Shown here: positions 51,570 to 61,599 of the stretch, one piece after another | Numbering within the stretch: the first letter of the stretch is position 1 | How the letters are laid out: the number at the start of each line of letters is the position of its first letter | Assembly: GCA_016218915.1 (NCBI GenBank) | Contig: JACRCQ010000072.1 | Coordinates: 62,001-126,000, forward strand | Length of the DNA: 64,000 bases | Origin: Deltaproteobacteria bacterium | GTDB taxonomy: Bacteria; Myxococcota_A; Polyangia; Polyangiales; Polyangiaceae | Reading direction: 5' to 3' | Program-made: the position numbers and the translations under genes | Notes under the pieces: generated by a model | What the model was told of the DNA's origin: nothing | Seen by the model: the letters and a program-made list of their open reading frames with translations, nothing else | Database searches by the model: none

Positions 51570-52415
51570 ATGAGCGATCGACTCATGTCAACAGGTGACG
51601 TCGCCGAGGTACTCGGCGTAAGCGAAGCAACAGTCAAGCGTTGGGCCGATGCTGGCACCCTGTCATGCATTCGAACGCCGGGTGGTCATCGGAAGTTCCG
51701 CCTGCGGGACATAGCGATGCACCTCGCTTCCAGGCGTGGGCCCTCCCATTCCAACGAGGTTCCGCCCACCGAGTCCGAGCGGGACCTCGATGAAATGGTG
51801 AGCGCTCTTCTCGTCGGCGATGTCGAGAAGGTAGCCGGCGCCGTTGCAGCCGCACGGTTGCAGCGCACGTCCATGGCAGCCCTTGCCGACACCCTTCTGT
51901 TCCCGGCAATGCAGCGGGTGAGGCAGGCCACGACGACCGGCCGGTGCGAGGCGTTCCACGAGCACATCGCGCTCAACACGCTCGTGGAAGTGTGCGCACG
52001 CCAGCGTCCGTCGCTGCGCGTTCCGGGCAGCTCGCGCGGACGCGCCGTGGTGGCGCCCGCACCGGGCGAGACCAGCGACGTGCTCGCCAGGCTGGCGAGC
52101 CTCGTTGCGGTCGAGAGCGGATTCGATGCCTACGTGCTTGGAACCGGCTTGCCGCCCTCGAGCCTGGCCCGGTCCGCTGAGGACCTCGGCGCTTCGTGGG
52201 TGATCATGACCTGTGAGAAGACCGATGCGTCTGCGGAAGTCGCCCGCTACTCTGAGCAGGTGATCGGCGGAACCGAGCGTTCGCGAGCGCGTCTCGTGTG
52301 CGTGGGAGAAGCGGTTCCGCGAATCGAAGGCCTGCCCGAGGACGCTCTTCGCGTGCGTGACATGCGCGAGATGGAGAGTCTGCTCGCGCCGGTCCCTCTT
52401 CGCATGGCCCGCTGA
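51570..52415 (+). CDS. CarH/CarA-like regulator: MerR-type HTH plus degenerate B12-binding fold
   Basis: 281 residues; AAGGA precedes the ATG. The N-terminal winged helix-turn-helix (about 5-55; STGDVAEVLGVSEATVKRWA, RTPGGHRKFRLRDIAMHL) is MerR-like. The helical cap (about 70-150) shows GDVEKVAGAVAAARLQRTSM and AFHEHIALNTLVEVC. The C-terminal Rossmann-like region (about 150-281) corresponds to a cobalamin-binding domain (FDAYVLGTGLPPSSLARSAE). The ExHxxG cobalamin ligand motif is replaced by ETSDVLAR, so B12 binding by the usual His is not possible. The known relatives CarA/CarH/LitR control carotenoid genes in response to light; no such genes are near. DNA binding is likely; the ligand is unknown. 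Confidence 0.82.
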   Translation: MSDRLMSTGDVAEVLGVSEATVKRWADAGTLSCIRTPGGHRKFRLRDIAMHLASRRGPSHSNEVPPTESERDLDEMVSALLVGDVEKVAGAVAAARLQRTSMAALADTLLFPAMQRVRQATTTGRCEAFHEHIALNTLVEVCARQRPSLRVPGSSRGRAVVAPAPGETSDVLARLASLVAVESGFDAYVLGTGLPPSSLARSAEDLGASWVIMTCEKTDASAEVARYSEQVIGGTERSRARLVCVGEAVPRIEGLPEDALRVRDMREMESLLAPVPLRMAR

Positions 52416-52429
52416 ACGGCTGACGCCAG

Positions 52430-53851
<1,422 letters not shown>

Positions 53852-54024
53852 GGTCTGGAGGTATCGCAGTTTTAGTGCGGGGGCCAGAGAACCGATCACG
53901 CACCGCGTCACATGCGCTCCGACGCACCGGACAAGAACTTCTCCGAGAAGCACTTTTTGAGCGACCTGTGGGCGCAGTTTAGGATCTAATGGGAGACTGA
54001 CCTCCAACTCGAAGGGCGGCTGCT

Positions 54025-57000
54025 GTGAAGAAAGCAGGTGCGTGGGGTGTTGCGGCGATCGTCGGCGTCATGGCCGTGGCCTGCTCTGGCAACTTTGACA
54101 CGACCCGAACCCCTCGCGCGTTTGCGGACAGGGCCACGCTCGGGCAGGAGATCTACGCGGTGCTGTGCGACCGAGTGGGAGCCAGCGCACTGGGCGAGGA
54201 TCTGTCCGGCGAATCCTACCGCGCTGTGTGCCACCCGGACGAGCTAGGCACGTACGCGGACTTTGTCGATCAGTCCAAGCTGCCCCCGGCGTCCGGAGCT
54301 GCGGCGATCGCGCGCAATCTGTCTGTGGCCAAGGTCGAAGCGCTGGCGCGTCGACGCTCCGAGGTCGTTCGTGCTCTGGACGTGATCTTTCCGGACATCG
54401 AGATCGACGATCCGCATCCGAGCGCGGGTCTTCCGGGTGCCCCGAAGAAGGTCAGGTTGCACGACGCCCTGCGCACGCTCACGCAGCGGCTGTCGCCTCT
54501 GTACGATTCCAATCCACTGGCTGCATCCGGGGGAACGAGCGCGCCGCTGCTGCCCGCGGGCACGCAGTCGCTCGCGCGCGTATTCGAGGCGCTGAACAAC
54601 TCTTCGCAAGCCCAAACCGCGCTGTCGCGCATCGGCGGACGAGAAGGGTACCGTCCCCTTTCGGTAGCCATGGGCGCCATCAAGCCGGTGTTGCTGTATC
54701 CGGACTTGCGAGGGTTCGTGCAGCAGTCGGTTCGGATGCTGAGCCCAGGGGGGCCAGCGCGCGACGAGTTCATGCAGGTTCTGCGGGTTGCGCACAACGA
54801 GCTAGCGACCTCGGAGCCGACCCTCGCGCTATCGCCGGTGGTCATCCAGGATCCGGATGGAATCGATCAGCCGAATCGTCCACGAGAGAATCTCGAGATT
54901 CTGCAGACGGTGCTGCTCGATTCAGATGCTGCCTTTGGCGACAACACCTCCCCTGCGCCGATCGTGGTGCGCGATCCGAGGGGCTTCGCTCTCGTGGCTG
55001 GCAGCAAGCCTGGAGTGGCGGGCTCGGTGCCTGCGCCGTTTGCGGATCTGTACCACGACGGTCCGGATGGGCCCGTGCCTGGGGCGGACGGGCTTGCAGA
55101 CGTCGATGCGTTCGGCCGGTTCATCGATGGCAACGGCAACCCGGTGCTGGTGGACGTACCGTTTGACACTCCGGGAACGAAGCGGGTGCGCAACGCGGAC
55201 TCGCAGGGGCGTGCGCTGCTCGACGACGGGAAGGTCGCGTACGAATACCTGGACACGAAGCAGACGTTGGTTGCGAGCCTGGCGAGAACGCTACGCGCGC
55301 TGTCGGATCCTGATCCTGCCAACGATCACGAGACGCTGATGAGCGCGCTGGCGGGGCTGTACGTGCTGGCCGGCGATCGGGTGCCCAACGCCACCGCGGT
55401 CTACAACGACGATCTCTCGCTGAAGTACAACGGCTTCGATGCGTCCAGCTCGCCCTTGGTGGACCTGGTCTATGCCGCGGGGCAGGTGCTGTCCGATCCG
55501 GAGAGTGACGACTTCCTGCAGTCGTTGATCGATCTGATGCAGAACAACGAGCAGGACGTGGCTCGTCTGATCGGCGTGGCGCTCGAGCTCAAGCGTCTGG
55601 CGGACAACCATCCGGAGGCGTCGATCCCCGGGACTGCGACGATCTGGGACGAGATAGCGGACGCGCTGACGAAGGTATCGGCGGTGGGGCCGGCCAACGG
55701 CGATCCTGACGGCAAGTCGCTGATGGAGGATCTGATCCTTGCGCTTGCAGACGATCGGTCGCTGCTGCTCGCGGATGCCTACCGCAAGTTCTTCACCTAC
55801 CGCGATCGGGTCTCGTACAACCCCAACGACATCAACGGCCCGGTATGGAACCTGGAGTCCGGGGACACGCAGCCGCCGCACGTTCCGGTGGATCGGACCA
55901 GCCCTGCTTCGGGATTCAACCGCAGCGCGTTCCAGCGCAGCCTGCAGCTGATCTACGACACCACGGGGATCACGGCGTGCAACAAGCACGGCGCCCTGAT
56001 GCACCTGAAGGCGGGCGTGCTCGGCATGACGATGGACACCACGTACCCGACCGACGGGCTCTTCTCGGTGCTCTGTCCGATCGCGAAGCAGGATCCGGTG
56101 GCCGAGTGCTCGGTCTACGAGATCCAGAACCTGTCGCACTTCTACGTGCAATCGCTGCTGGAGACCGATCCCAATCCGCCGGCCGACTTCATCAACCGGC
56201 ACAAGGCGACGATCGTGGTCAAGGACGCGTGCATGTCGAGCCTTGGCGGCATCACGGACATGGACAAGACCTTCGAGGACTCGAGCACGATCCTCGGGCT
56301 GACCACGCATCCGACCCAGACGGCGATGTCCCGTCTGGTGTTCTTCGGAAGCGACTCGTGGACCCTGCCGATGCCGGACCTGGATCCGACGCGCAACGAC
56401 ATCAACGCCCGGCTCAACGCGTTCCTCGCAGACATGCAGGATCCGTTCGGTACGCCGTCGTGCCCCAAGGACGCGATGGGGCTGAACGTGTGCTCGGATG
56501 CGTCGCTGACCCTGCGCGTGCACAACGCTGCGACGATCTTCCTCTGGGAGCACTTCCAGTTCAACGACGCGATGCGTCCGCTGCTGCGCGCCTTCTACGA
56601 TCACGATCGCGAGGATCTGTTCACCGAGCTGGTGGAGATCGTCAACCGCCACATGAACGGGCCGGTCCACGGACCCGAGTGCTCGAAGAAGGGAAGCTGG
56701 CGCAAGAACGCTCCGGACTACAATCCGGCGTACTGCTCGGAAGCAGGTGTGGTGTCCTACGAGCCGCTTCTGGCCGAGCAATTCGCCTCAGCAGCGGATC
56801 TGTTCCCCACGATCCAGCGTGTGGCGCGGGCGCTTGCCAACCAGAAGATCAAGAGCAGCCGTTACCGCCAGCAGAACGGCTGGCCCACGATCGAGCGTCG
56901 CGGCACCGAGATCGCTGCCATCATGACCCGCGCCCTGTTCAGCTCCGACTACGCGGCCAGCCGCAAGCTGACTGATCGGAACGGCAAGGCGTCCACGGTC

Positions 57001-57942
57001 TGGAGCGACAACGTCACGGTCAAGCCCCAGGTCACACCCTACGATCTGTTCGCAAACTCGCTCAAGCGCATCGATGATCGCTTCGTGTCGGCGCAGGGCT
57101 TCACGGCAGAGGATCGCGAAGAGCGGCGCAAGCAGTGGCGCAAGGCGCGCTCGCAGCTCGTCGATCAGTTCCTCGCCGTGGACGGCTCAGCCGCGAACGC
57201 GAAGTTCAGGAACCCGGCGACCCCCAAGGCGCTTGTCCGCGTGATGAAGGTGCTGCGCGAGCAGCTCAACGCACGCTGCCCGGACCGGGAGAAGGGCAAG
57301 GGGTGCCAGTGGGCGAGCCAGCAGATGGCGGGCAAGCTCTCCGAGGTCGTGCAGGGCCCGCTGTTCGCGACCGCGCTGGATCTGCTGGAGAAGCTCCGCG
57401 CCGATCCGAGCCACATCGAGCTCGAGAAGGTGCTGCAGTACCTGCTGAACTTCGTGAGCGACGACGAGGCGCTGCGATCCGTTCTGGCCTCGTCGACCGA
57501 TGTCGTGCAGGTGCTTCGCGACGGCCAGACGCTGCCTCCGATCTTCAACGTGCTCGCGGCGCTGTCCGTGCCGGACGATGGCGTCGCGCTCTCCCAGCCC
57601 GGTGCAGCCGACGTCGCGCTGCAGCTGCTGCAGGTCCTTGTGACCGAGCCCGACGAGCTGTTGGATCCGAGCCATGAGACCGAGTTCGACCGCTACCACG
57701 TCGTCGAGCACATCCTCGCCAACGTGGTCAAGCCGATCGATGACAGCCAACCCTCGAAGACCGCGCTCGAGGTGCTGGCGGAAGTGGCAGGCGATGTGAG
57801 CAGGGTCGACAGCTCGAACACCGGCCCGCTCGCGCCAGATGATTGGGGCGCGATCTCCCGGTCGGTCACCGACTTTCTCGTGAGTCCCACCCGCGGCATG
57901 GAGCAGCTGTACACGGTCGTGCGCAGCAGGAATGGTGATTGA
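54025..57942 (+). CDS. Very large lipoprotein, 1305 residues, function unknown
   Basis: Starts at a GTG preceded by GAAGGGCGGC. The lipobox is VGVMAVAC. It is a continuous, mostly alpha-helical mature protein of about 1280 residues without low-complexity spacers. Notable segments are DLSGESYRAVCHPDELGTYA, AHNELATSEPTLALSPVVIQ, CNKHGALMHLKAGVLGMTMD, GPVHGPECSKKGSWRKNAPD and ALRSVLASSTDVVQVLRDGQ. I recognise no domain. Its stop overlaps the ATG of the next gene (TGATG), an outer-membrane FadL-type channel, so the two are very probably made together and may form one outer-membrane transport unit. Confidence 0.75.
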   Translation: MKKAGAWGVAAIVGVMAVACSGNFDTTRTPRAFADRATLGQEIYAVLCDRVGASALGEDLSGESYRAVCHPDELGTYADFVDQSKLPPASGAAAIARNLSVAKVEALARRRSEVVRALDVIFPDIEIDDPHPSAGLPGAPKKVRLHDALRTLTQRLSPLYDSNPLAASGGTSAPLLPAGTQSLARVFEALNNSSQAQTALSRIGGREGYRPLSVAMGAIKPVLLYPDLRGFVQQSVRMLSPGGPARDEFMQVLRVAHNELATSEPTLALSPVVIQDPDGIDQPNRPRENLEILQTVLLDSDAAFGDNTSPAPIVVRDPRGFALVAGSKPGVAGSVPAPFADLYHDGPDGPVPGADGLADVDAFGRFIDGNGNPVLVDVPFDTPGTKRVRNADSQGRALLDDGKVAYEYLDTKQTLVASLARTLRALSDPDPANDHETLMSALAGLYVLAGDRVPNATAVYNDDLSLKYNGFDASSSPLVDLVYAAGQVLSDPESDDFLQSLIDLMQNNEQDVARLIGVALELKRLADNHPEASIPGTATIWDEIADALTKVSAVGPANGDPDGKSLMEDLILALADDRSLLLADAYRKFFTYRDRVSYNPNDINGPVWNLESGDTQPPHVPVDRTSPASGFNRSAFQRSLQLIYDTTGITACNKHGALMHLKAGVLGMTMDTTYPTDGLFSVLCPIAKQDPVAECSVYEIQNLSHFYVQSLLETDPNPPADFINRHKATIVVKDACMSSLGGITDMDKTFEDSSTILGLTTHPTQTAMSRLVFFGSDSWTLPMPDLDPTRNDINARLNAFLADMQDPFGTPSCPKDAMGLNVCSDASLTLRVHNAATIFLWEHFQFNDAMRPLLRAFYDHDREDLFTELVEIVNRHMNGPVHGPECSKKGSWRKNAPDYNPAYCSEAGVVSYEPLLAEQFASAADLFPTIQRVARALANQKIKSSRYRQQNGWPTIERRGTEIAAIMTRALFSSDYAASRKLTDRNGKASTVWSDNVTVKPQVTPYDLFANSLKRIDDRFVSAQGFTAEDREERRKQWRKARSQLVDQFLAVDGSAANAKFRNPATPKALVRVMKVLREQLNARCPDREKGKGCQWASQQMAGKLSEVVQGPLFATALDLLEKLRADPSHIELEKVLQYLLNFVSDDEALRSVLASSTDVVQVLRDGQTLPPIFNVLAALSVPDDGVALSQPGAADVALQLLQVLVTEPDELLDPSHETEFDRYHVVEHILANVVKPIDDSQPSKTALEVLAEVAGDVSRVDSSNTGPLAPDDWGAISRSVTDFLVSPTRGMEQLYTVVRSRNGD

Positions 57943-59396
57943 TGCCTGTCCAGGCCCGGGTTCTCACGAGCGCTGCGCTCGTCGCCCTCAGCTTGCTCGT
58001 CGTCGCGGTTGACGCAAACGCGGGAGGGCTCTTCTTCTCCGACCGCGGCGTGCGCCCCATGGGCCGTGGCGGCGCCTTCGTCGCCGGCGCCGACGATCTC
58101 GGCGCCATCTACTACAACCCCGCGGGGATCGTCGAAGCAGGCAACCAGGTCCTGGCAGACGGCTCGTTCATGCTGTTCCGATCGAGCTACACGCGCACGG
58201 CGCGCATACGGCAGTACGATCCGAATACGGGTCTGCCCACGGGCCAGGAGTGGGATCAGACGTTCCCCAAGTCCAACGGCACGTCCACGATCCAGCCGAT
58301 TCCCACGCTGGCGATCAGCAACCGGTTCGGGCTCAAGGATTGGGCATTCGCCCTCGGGGTGTTCTCCCCCTACGCGGCTGGCGCCCGCTACGATCAACAG
58401 GTCGCAGGGGGGCCGAACCCGGGGCGCTACATGCTGCTGAACGTCGACGGCTCGGCCCTGGTCGTGCCTGGCGTGTGGGCTGGCTACGCGCCGTTCGACT
58501 GGCTGTCCCTTGGGATTGGGATCCAGGCGCTGGTGGGGACCTACCGGACGCTCACAGGGATGACGACGTGCTTGCCGGACCGGTTCATGTGCGCGCCGGA
58601 GCAGGCCGACTACGACGCCACGACGCAGATGAGCGTGGGACCGATCTTCTCTCCTGGCGCCAGCGCGGGAGTGCAGATCAAAGCCGGTCCCTACGTGCGC
58701 TTCGGCGCGTCCTACCAGCTCCCCCATTGGGTGAACTCGGACGCGACCGTGAACGTTCGATTGCCGTCTGCGGCGGTCTTCGACAATGCAAAGCAGGACG
58801 GCGACCAGGCGAACGTCAAGATGGCGTTTCCCTGGATCGCGCGCATCGGTGTGGAGGTGCGAGACGTCGTGCCGCGAACGCGCGGAGAGGTTGCGTTCGT
58901 GTACGAAGCCTGGAGCATGCACGATCAGATCACGGTGACGCCCAAAGGGATCGTGCTGCGCGACGTGGAGCTCTTCCCGCCCGAGTACCGCGTGGGATCG
59001 ATCAGCGTACCTCGCGGTTTTCGCGACACCGGGTCGTTGCGATTCGGCATCGAGCACTGGGAGCCGATCGGCTCCTACCAGCTCGACACGCGAATCGGCG
59101 TCATGCTCGAGCGTGGCGCGATTCCGAAGCCGTACATGAGCACGCTGACGATCGATCTCGACAAGGTGGTGCTGGGGATCGGCGGCAGCCTGCACGTGAA
59201 CAAGATCTGGCGATTCGACGCTTTGTTTGCGCATGTCTTCGGAATGGGCACGACGGTGCCGACCGATCAGGCAGCGATCAACCCGGTCAATCCCGTGCGC
59301 GCAGCAGGCGCGCCCTATCCGACCACGGTCAATGGCGGCAGGTACGAAGCGAGCGCCAACATCCTCGGCGTGGGGATGGCGGTGAATTACATGTGA
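57942..59396 (+). CDS. OmpP1/FadL-family outer-membrane transport protein
   Basis: 484 residues from the ATG at 57942, overlapping the previous stop by one base. A signal peptide ends DANAGG. The mature N terminus GLFFSDRGVRPMGRGGAFVA followed by DDLGAIYYNPAGI is the FadL signature (plug domain and NPA kink). The barrel shows VWAGYAPFDWLSLGIGIQAL, FGASYQLPHWVNSDATVNVR, RTRGEVAFVYEAWSMHDQI and ILGVGMAVNYM at the end. The family passes hydrophobic compounds across the outer membrane. Translational coupling to the 1305-residue lipoprotein suggests a dedicated partner. Confidence 0.88.
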   Translation: MPVQARVLTSAALVALSLLVVAVDANAGGLFFSDRGVRPMGRGGAFVAGADDLGAIYYNPAGIVEAGNQVLADGSFMLFRSSYTRTARIRQYDPNTGLPTGQEWDQTFPKSNGTSTIQPIPTLAISNRFGLKDWAFALGVFSPYAAGARYDQQVAGGPNPGRYMLLNVDGSALVVPGVWAGYAPFDWLSLGIGIQALVGTYRTLTGMTTCLPDRFMCAPEQADYDATTQMSVGPIFSPGASAGVQIKAGPYVRFGASYQLPHWVNSDATVNVRLPSAAVFDNAKQDGDQANVKMAFPWIARIGVEVRDVVPRTRGEVAFVYEAWSMHDQITVTPKGIVLRDVELFPPEYRVGSISVPRGFRDTGSLRFGIEHWEPIGSYQLDTRIGVMLERGAIPKPYMSTLTIDLDKVVLGIGGSLHVNKIWRFDALFAHVFGMGTTVPTDQAAINPVNPVRAAGAPYPTTVNGGRYEASANILGVGMAVNYM

Positions 59397-59455
59397 ATTG
59401 CCGTTTTGCAGGCGTGCTGCATGAACAGCATTTCATGATGTTCGGACGCCTCGCG

Positions 59456-59464
59456 TGCTAGACC
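59456..59464 (+). promoter_or_regulatory. Extended -10 promoter, TGC-TAGACC
   Basis: TGCTAGACC lies 59 bases before the ATG at 59524. It belongs to the TGCTA set found before the lipoprotein genes at 19983, 34617 and 60583. Confidence 0.45.
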
Positions 59465-59523
59465 TGACGAACAAGTCCGGTTGCACCGACACAGCGAACA
59501 CGCTGGGTCTGAGGAGGCTTGCC

Positions 59524-60504
59524 ATGAAACGCTTTGGCTACGCTCGTGGTTTGTGGGCGATTCCCGCGGTTCTTGCGTTGGGGATCTGGGGCGGTTGCGG
59601 AGGTTCGGTCGACACGATCGAGCAAGGCGCTGGCGGCCAGGCGGGTTCGGGCGGCGGCGCTGGCTCCGGCGGATCCATCGTGTCCGATGGTTCGATCGGC
59701 ACCGACAGCAAGCCGAACACGGATGCACCGGTGACACCTGACGGCACGGCGGTGGACAGCTCCAAGCCGGATGTGCAGCCGGACACAGCCACCTGCACGC
59801 TCTACAACCAGCAATGCGATCCATCGACCAGCGCGTGCTGCTCGCCCATGGTGTGCGTGGATCACAACGGCGAGTACGTGTGTCGCGCGCCGCAGGAAGC
59901 CGGGCCGGATGCCGACATCTGCGTCGGCAACAACCAGCATTGCGACAATGCCACCTGCTGCCCAGGCCTCGTGTGCATGGACTCTCCGCAAGGGCAGCGA
60001 TGCCGCTACCCGCAGGAGGCAGGAACGTGCGTGCAGAACCACGGCGATTGCTCGGCGCCGGGAGCTCAGTGCTGCCCGGGTCTGACGTGCAACGATACGC
60101 CGATGGGGCAGCGCTGCGGGTACGGCGGTCAGACCGATGGTGGCAACTGCATCGCCCAGTACCAGGACTGCTCGAACGATCCCACAGGATGCTGCCCGAA
60201 TCTGACGTGCAGCGACACGCCGATGGGGCAGCGGTGCATCCCCGGCGGTCCGCCTCCGATCGATGGTGGCAACTGCATCGCCCAGTACCAGGATTGCTCG
60301 AACGATCCCACTGGATGCTGCCCGAATCTGACGTGCAACGACACGCCGATGGGACAGCGCTGCACACCAGGCGGCATGGATGGTGGGCCTCCTCCCCCGC
60401 AGGACGGCGGGTGCGCGCAGCAGTGGATGCCGTGCGAGAACGCGACCTGCTGCGCTGGATTGACCTGCACCGACATGGGCGGGTTCATCAAGCTCTGCCA
60501 GTAA
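59524..60504 (+). CDS. Cys-rich repeat lipoprotein, paralogue 1
   Basis: 326 residues from the ATG at 59524, with GAGGAGG upstream. The lipobox is LGIWGGC, followed by a Gly/Ser linker. About 105 residues in, a series of five or six Cys-rich repeats of 25-45 residues begins. Each has a C-x5-C...CC-x2-(L/M)xC core, such as CIAQYQDCSNDPTGCCPNLT, CDNATCCPGLVC and CENATCCAGLTC. Many end with DTPMGQRC. The repeats probably form disulphide-linked knots. It is a paralogue of the gene at 60583, with the same signal and leader. Function unknown. Confidence 0.78.
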   Translation: MKRFGYARGLWAIPAVLALGIWGGCGGSVDTIEQGAGGQAGSGGGAGSGGSIVSDGSIGTDSKPNTDAPVTPDGTAVDSSKPDVQPDTATCTLYNQQCDPSTSACCSPMVCVDHNGEYVCRAPQEAGPDADICVGNNQHCDNATCCPGLVCMDSPQGQRCRYPQEAGTCVQNHGDCSAPGAQCCPGLTCNDTPMGQRCGYGGQTDGGNCIAQYQDCSNDPTGCCPNLTCSDTPMGQRCIPGGPPPIDGGNCIAQYQDCSNDPTGCCPNLTCNDTPMGQRCTPGGMDGGPPPPQDGGCAQQWMPCENATCCAGLTCTDMGGFIKLCQ

Positions 60505-60545
60505 TCCCCACGAATCACGCTGACATCATCGGGCTCGACCTTGGG

Positions 60546-60554
60546 TGCTACAAT
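60546..60554 (+). promoter_or_regulatory. Extended -10 promoter, TGC-TACAAT
   Basis: TGCTACAAT, a near-consensus extended -10, lies 28 bases before the ATG at 60583. No -35 at proper spacing is seen, as expected for extended -10 promoters. Confidence 0.6.
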
Positions 60555-60582
60555 AGCCGGGGCACACAGGAGGAGGCTTGCG

Positions 60583-61596
60583 ATGACGGAACGCTTTGGC
60601 TTTGTGCGCGGGTTGGCAACCGTGTCTGCGCTCGCGGTCCTGGGGATCTGGGCCGGGTGCGGTGGCTCGACCGAGACTACCGGCTCGAACGGGGGCGAAG
60701 GGGGGGGCGGCGCAGCAGGCACTGGCGGCGCTGCAGGCTCAGCGGGTGTCGCTGGCGACGCGTCGATCGACAACTACGTGCCGCCGGACGTGAAGAACGA
60801 TCCGATCGTGAGCGAGACCTCCAACCCGGATGCGCCGCAGGAGGCATCGTCGTGCCTCCTGTTCCACGAGACGTGCGACCCCAGCAACGATCAATGTTGC
60901 GCGCCGATGTTGTGCGCCAACGGTCCGAACGGACCGTGGTGCCGAGCGCCGCAGGATGCGGGGACGGACGCGCAGACGTGCCTGCCGCTCAACGTCGACT
61001 GCAGCGATCCGAACACGGCCTGTTGCCCAGGGCTCGAGTGCACGGACACTCCGATGGGCAAGCGCTGCCGAGCGCCCTGGGATGGCGGGCTGGTCGACGG
61101 CGGCCAGTGCCTGCAGAACCACGAGGATTGCTCGACGTCCACGATGCCTTGCTGTCCGGGGCTGCAGTGTCTGCAGGGCACAGGGGGGATGCAGTGCCGG
61201 CATACCAAGGACGGGGGCGTGCCGCCCACCGATGGCGGGCCATGCGTGGGTGACAACGCGCCGTGCGGCTATCCAGGCGCCGTGTGCTGCGCCGGGCTGC
61301 AGTGCGTCAGCAACGGGTGGAACCAGATCTGCGTTTCCGGCGGGGATGGCGGCCCGGTTTGCCAGGATCTGTACGGCGACTGCACGACTTCGACGGTGCC
61401 GTGCTGCAACGGCCTGCAGTGCAAGACCGACGCGCAGCATCCGACACCGCAGTGCCTGCCGACGATCCCACCGGACCCGTCGCATTGCCCGCCCAACATG
61501 CCGAGCGGATCGTGCTCGGAGCTCGGGCTCCAATGCAACTACGGCGCGTTCGCGGTTTGCACCTGCTATGTCGGCGGGTGGTTGTGCGCGCTTTGA
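60583..61596 (+). CDS. Cys-rich repeat lipoprotein, paralogue 2
   Basis: 337 residues; AGGAGGAGG precedes the ATG. The signal peptide ends LGIWAGC, nearly the same as paralogue 1 (LGIWGGC), followed by a Gly/Ser linker. Six Cys modules follow: CDPSNDQCCAPMLC, CSDPNTACCPGLECTDTPMG, CSTSTMPCCPGLQC, CGYPGAVCCAGLQC and CTTSTVPCCNGLQC, then a C-terminal Cys segment LQCNYGAFAVCTCYVGGW. Each has the paired CC and the final x-C spacing found in the neighbour. The two genes arose by tandem duplication. It is convergent with gcvPA, with 3 bases between the stops. Confidence 0.78.
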   Translation: MTERFGFVRGLATVSALAVLGIWAGCGGSTETTGSNGGEGGGGAAGTGGAAGSAGVAGDASIDNYVPPDVKNDPIVSETSNPDAPQEASSCLLFHETCDPSNDQCCAPMLCANGPNGPWCRAPQDAGTDAQTCLPLNVDCSDPNTACCPGLECTDTPMGKRCRAPWDGGLVDGGQCLQNHEDCSTSTMPCCPGLQCLQGTGGMQCRHTKDGGVPPTDGGPCVGDNAPCGYPGAVCCAGLQCVSNGWNQICVSGGDGGPVCQDLYGDCTTSTVPCCNGLQCKTDAQHPTPQCLPTIPPDPSHCPPNMPSGSCSELGLQCNYGAFAVCTCYVGGWLCAL

Positions 61597-61599
61597 GAA

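Noticed and set aside
53900..53965. Terminator-like hairpin CTTCT-CCG-AGAAG followed by T-run
   Set aside because: The stem is only five pairs, and no plus-strand gene ends upstream of it; the region is between divergent starts.
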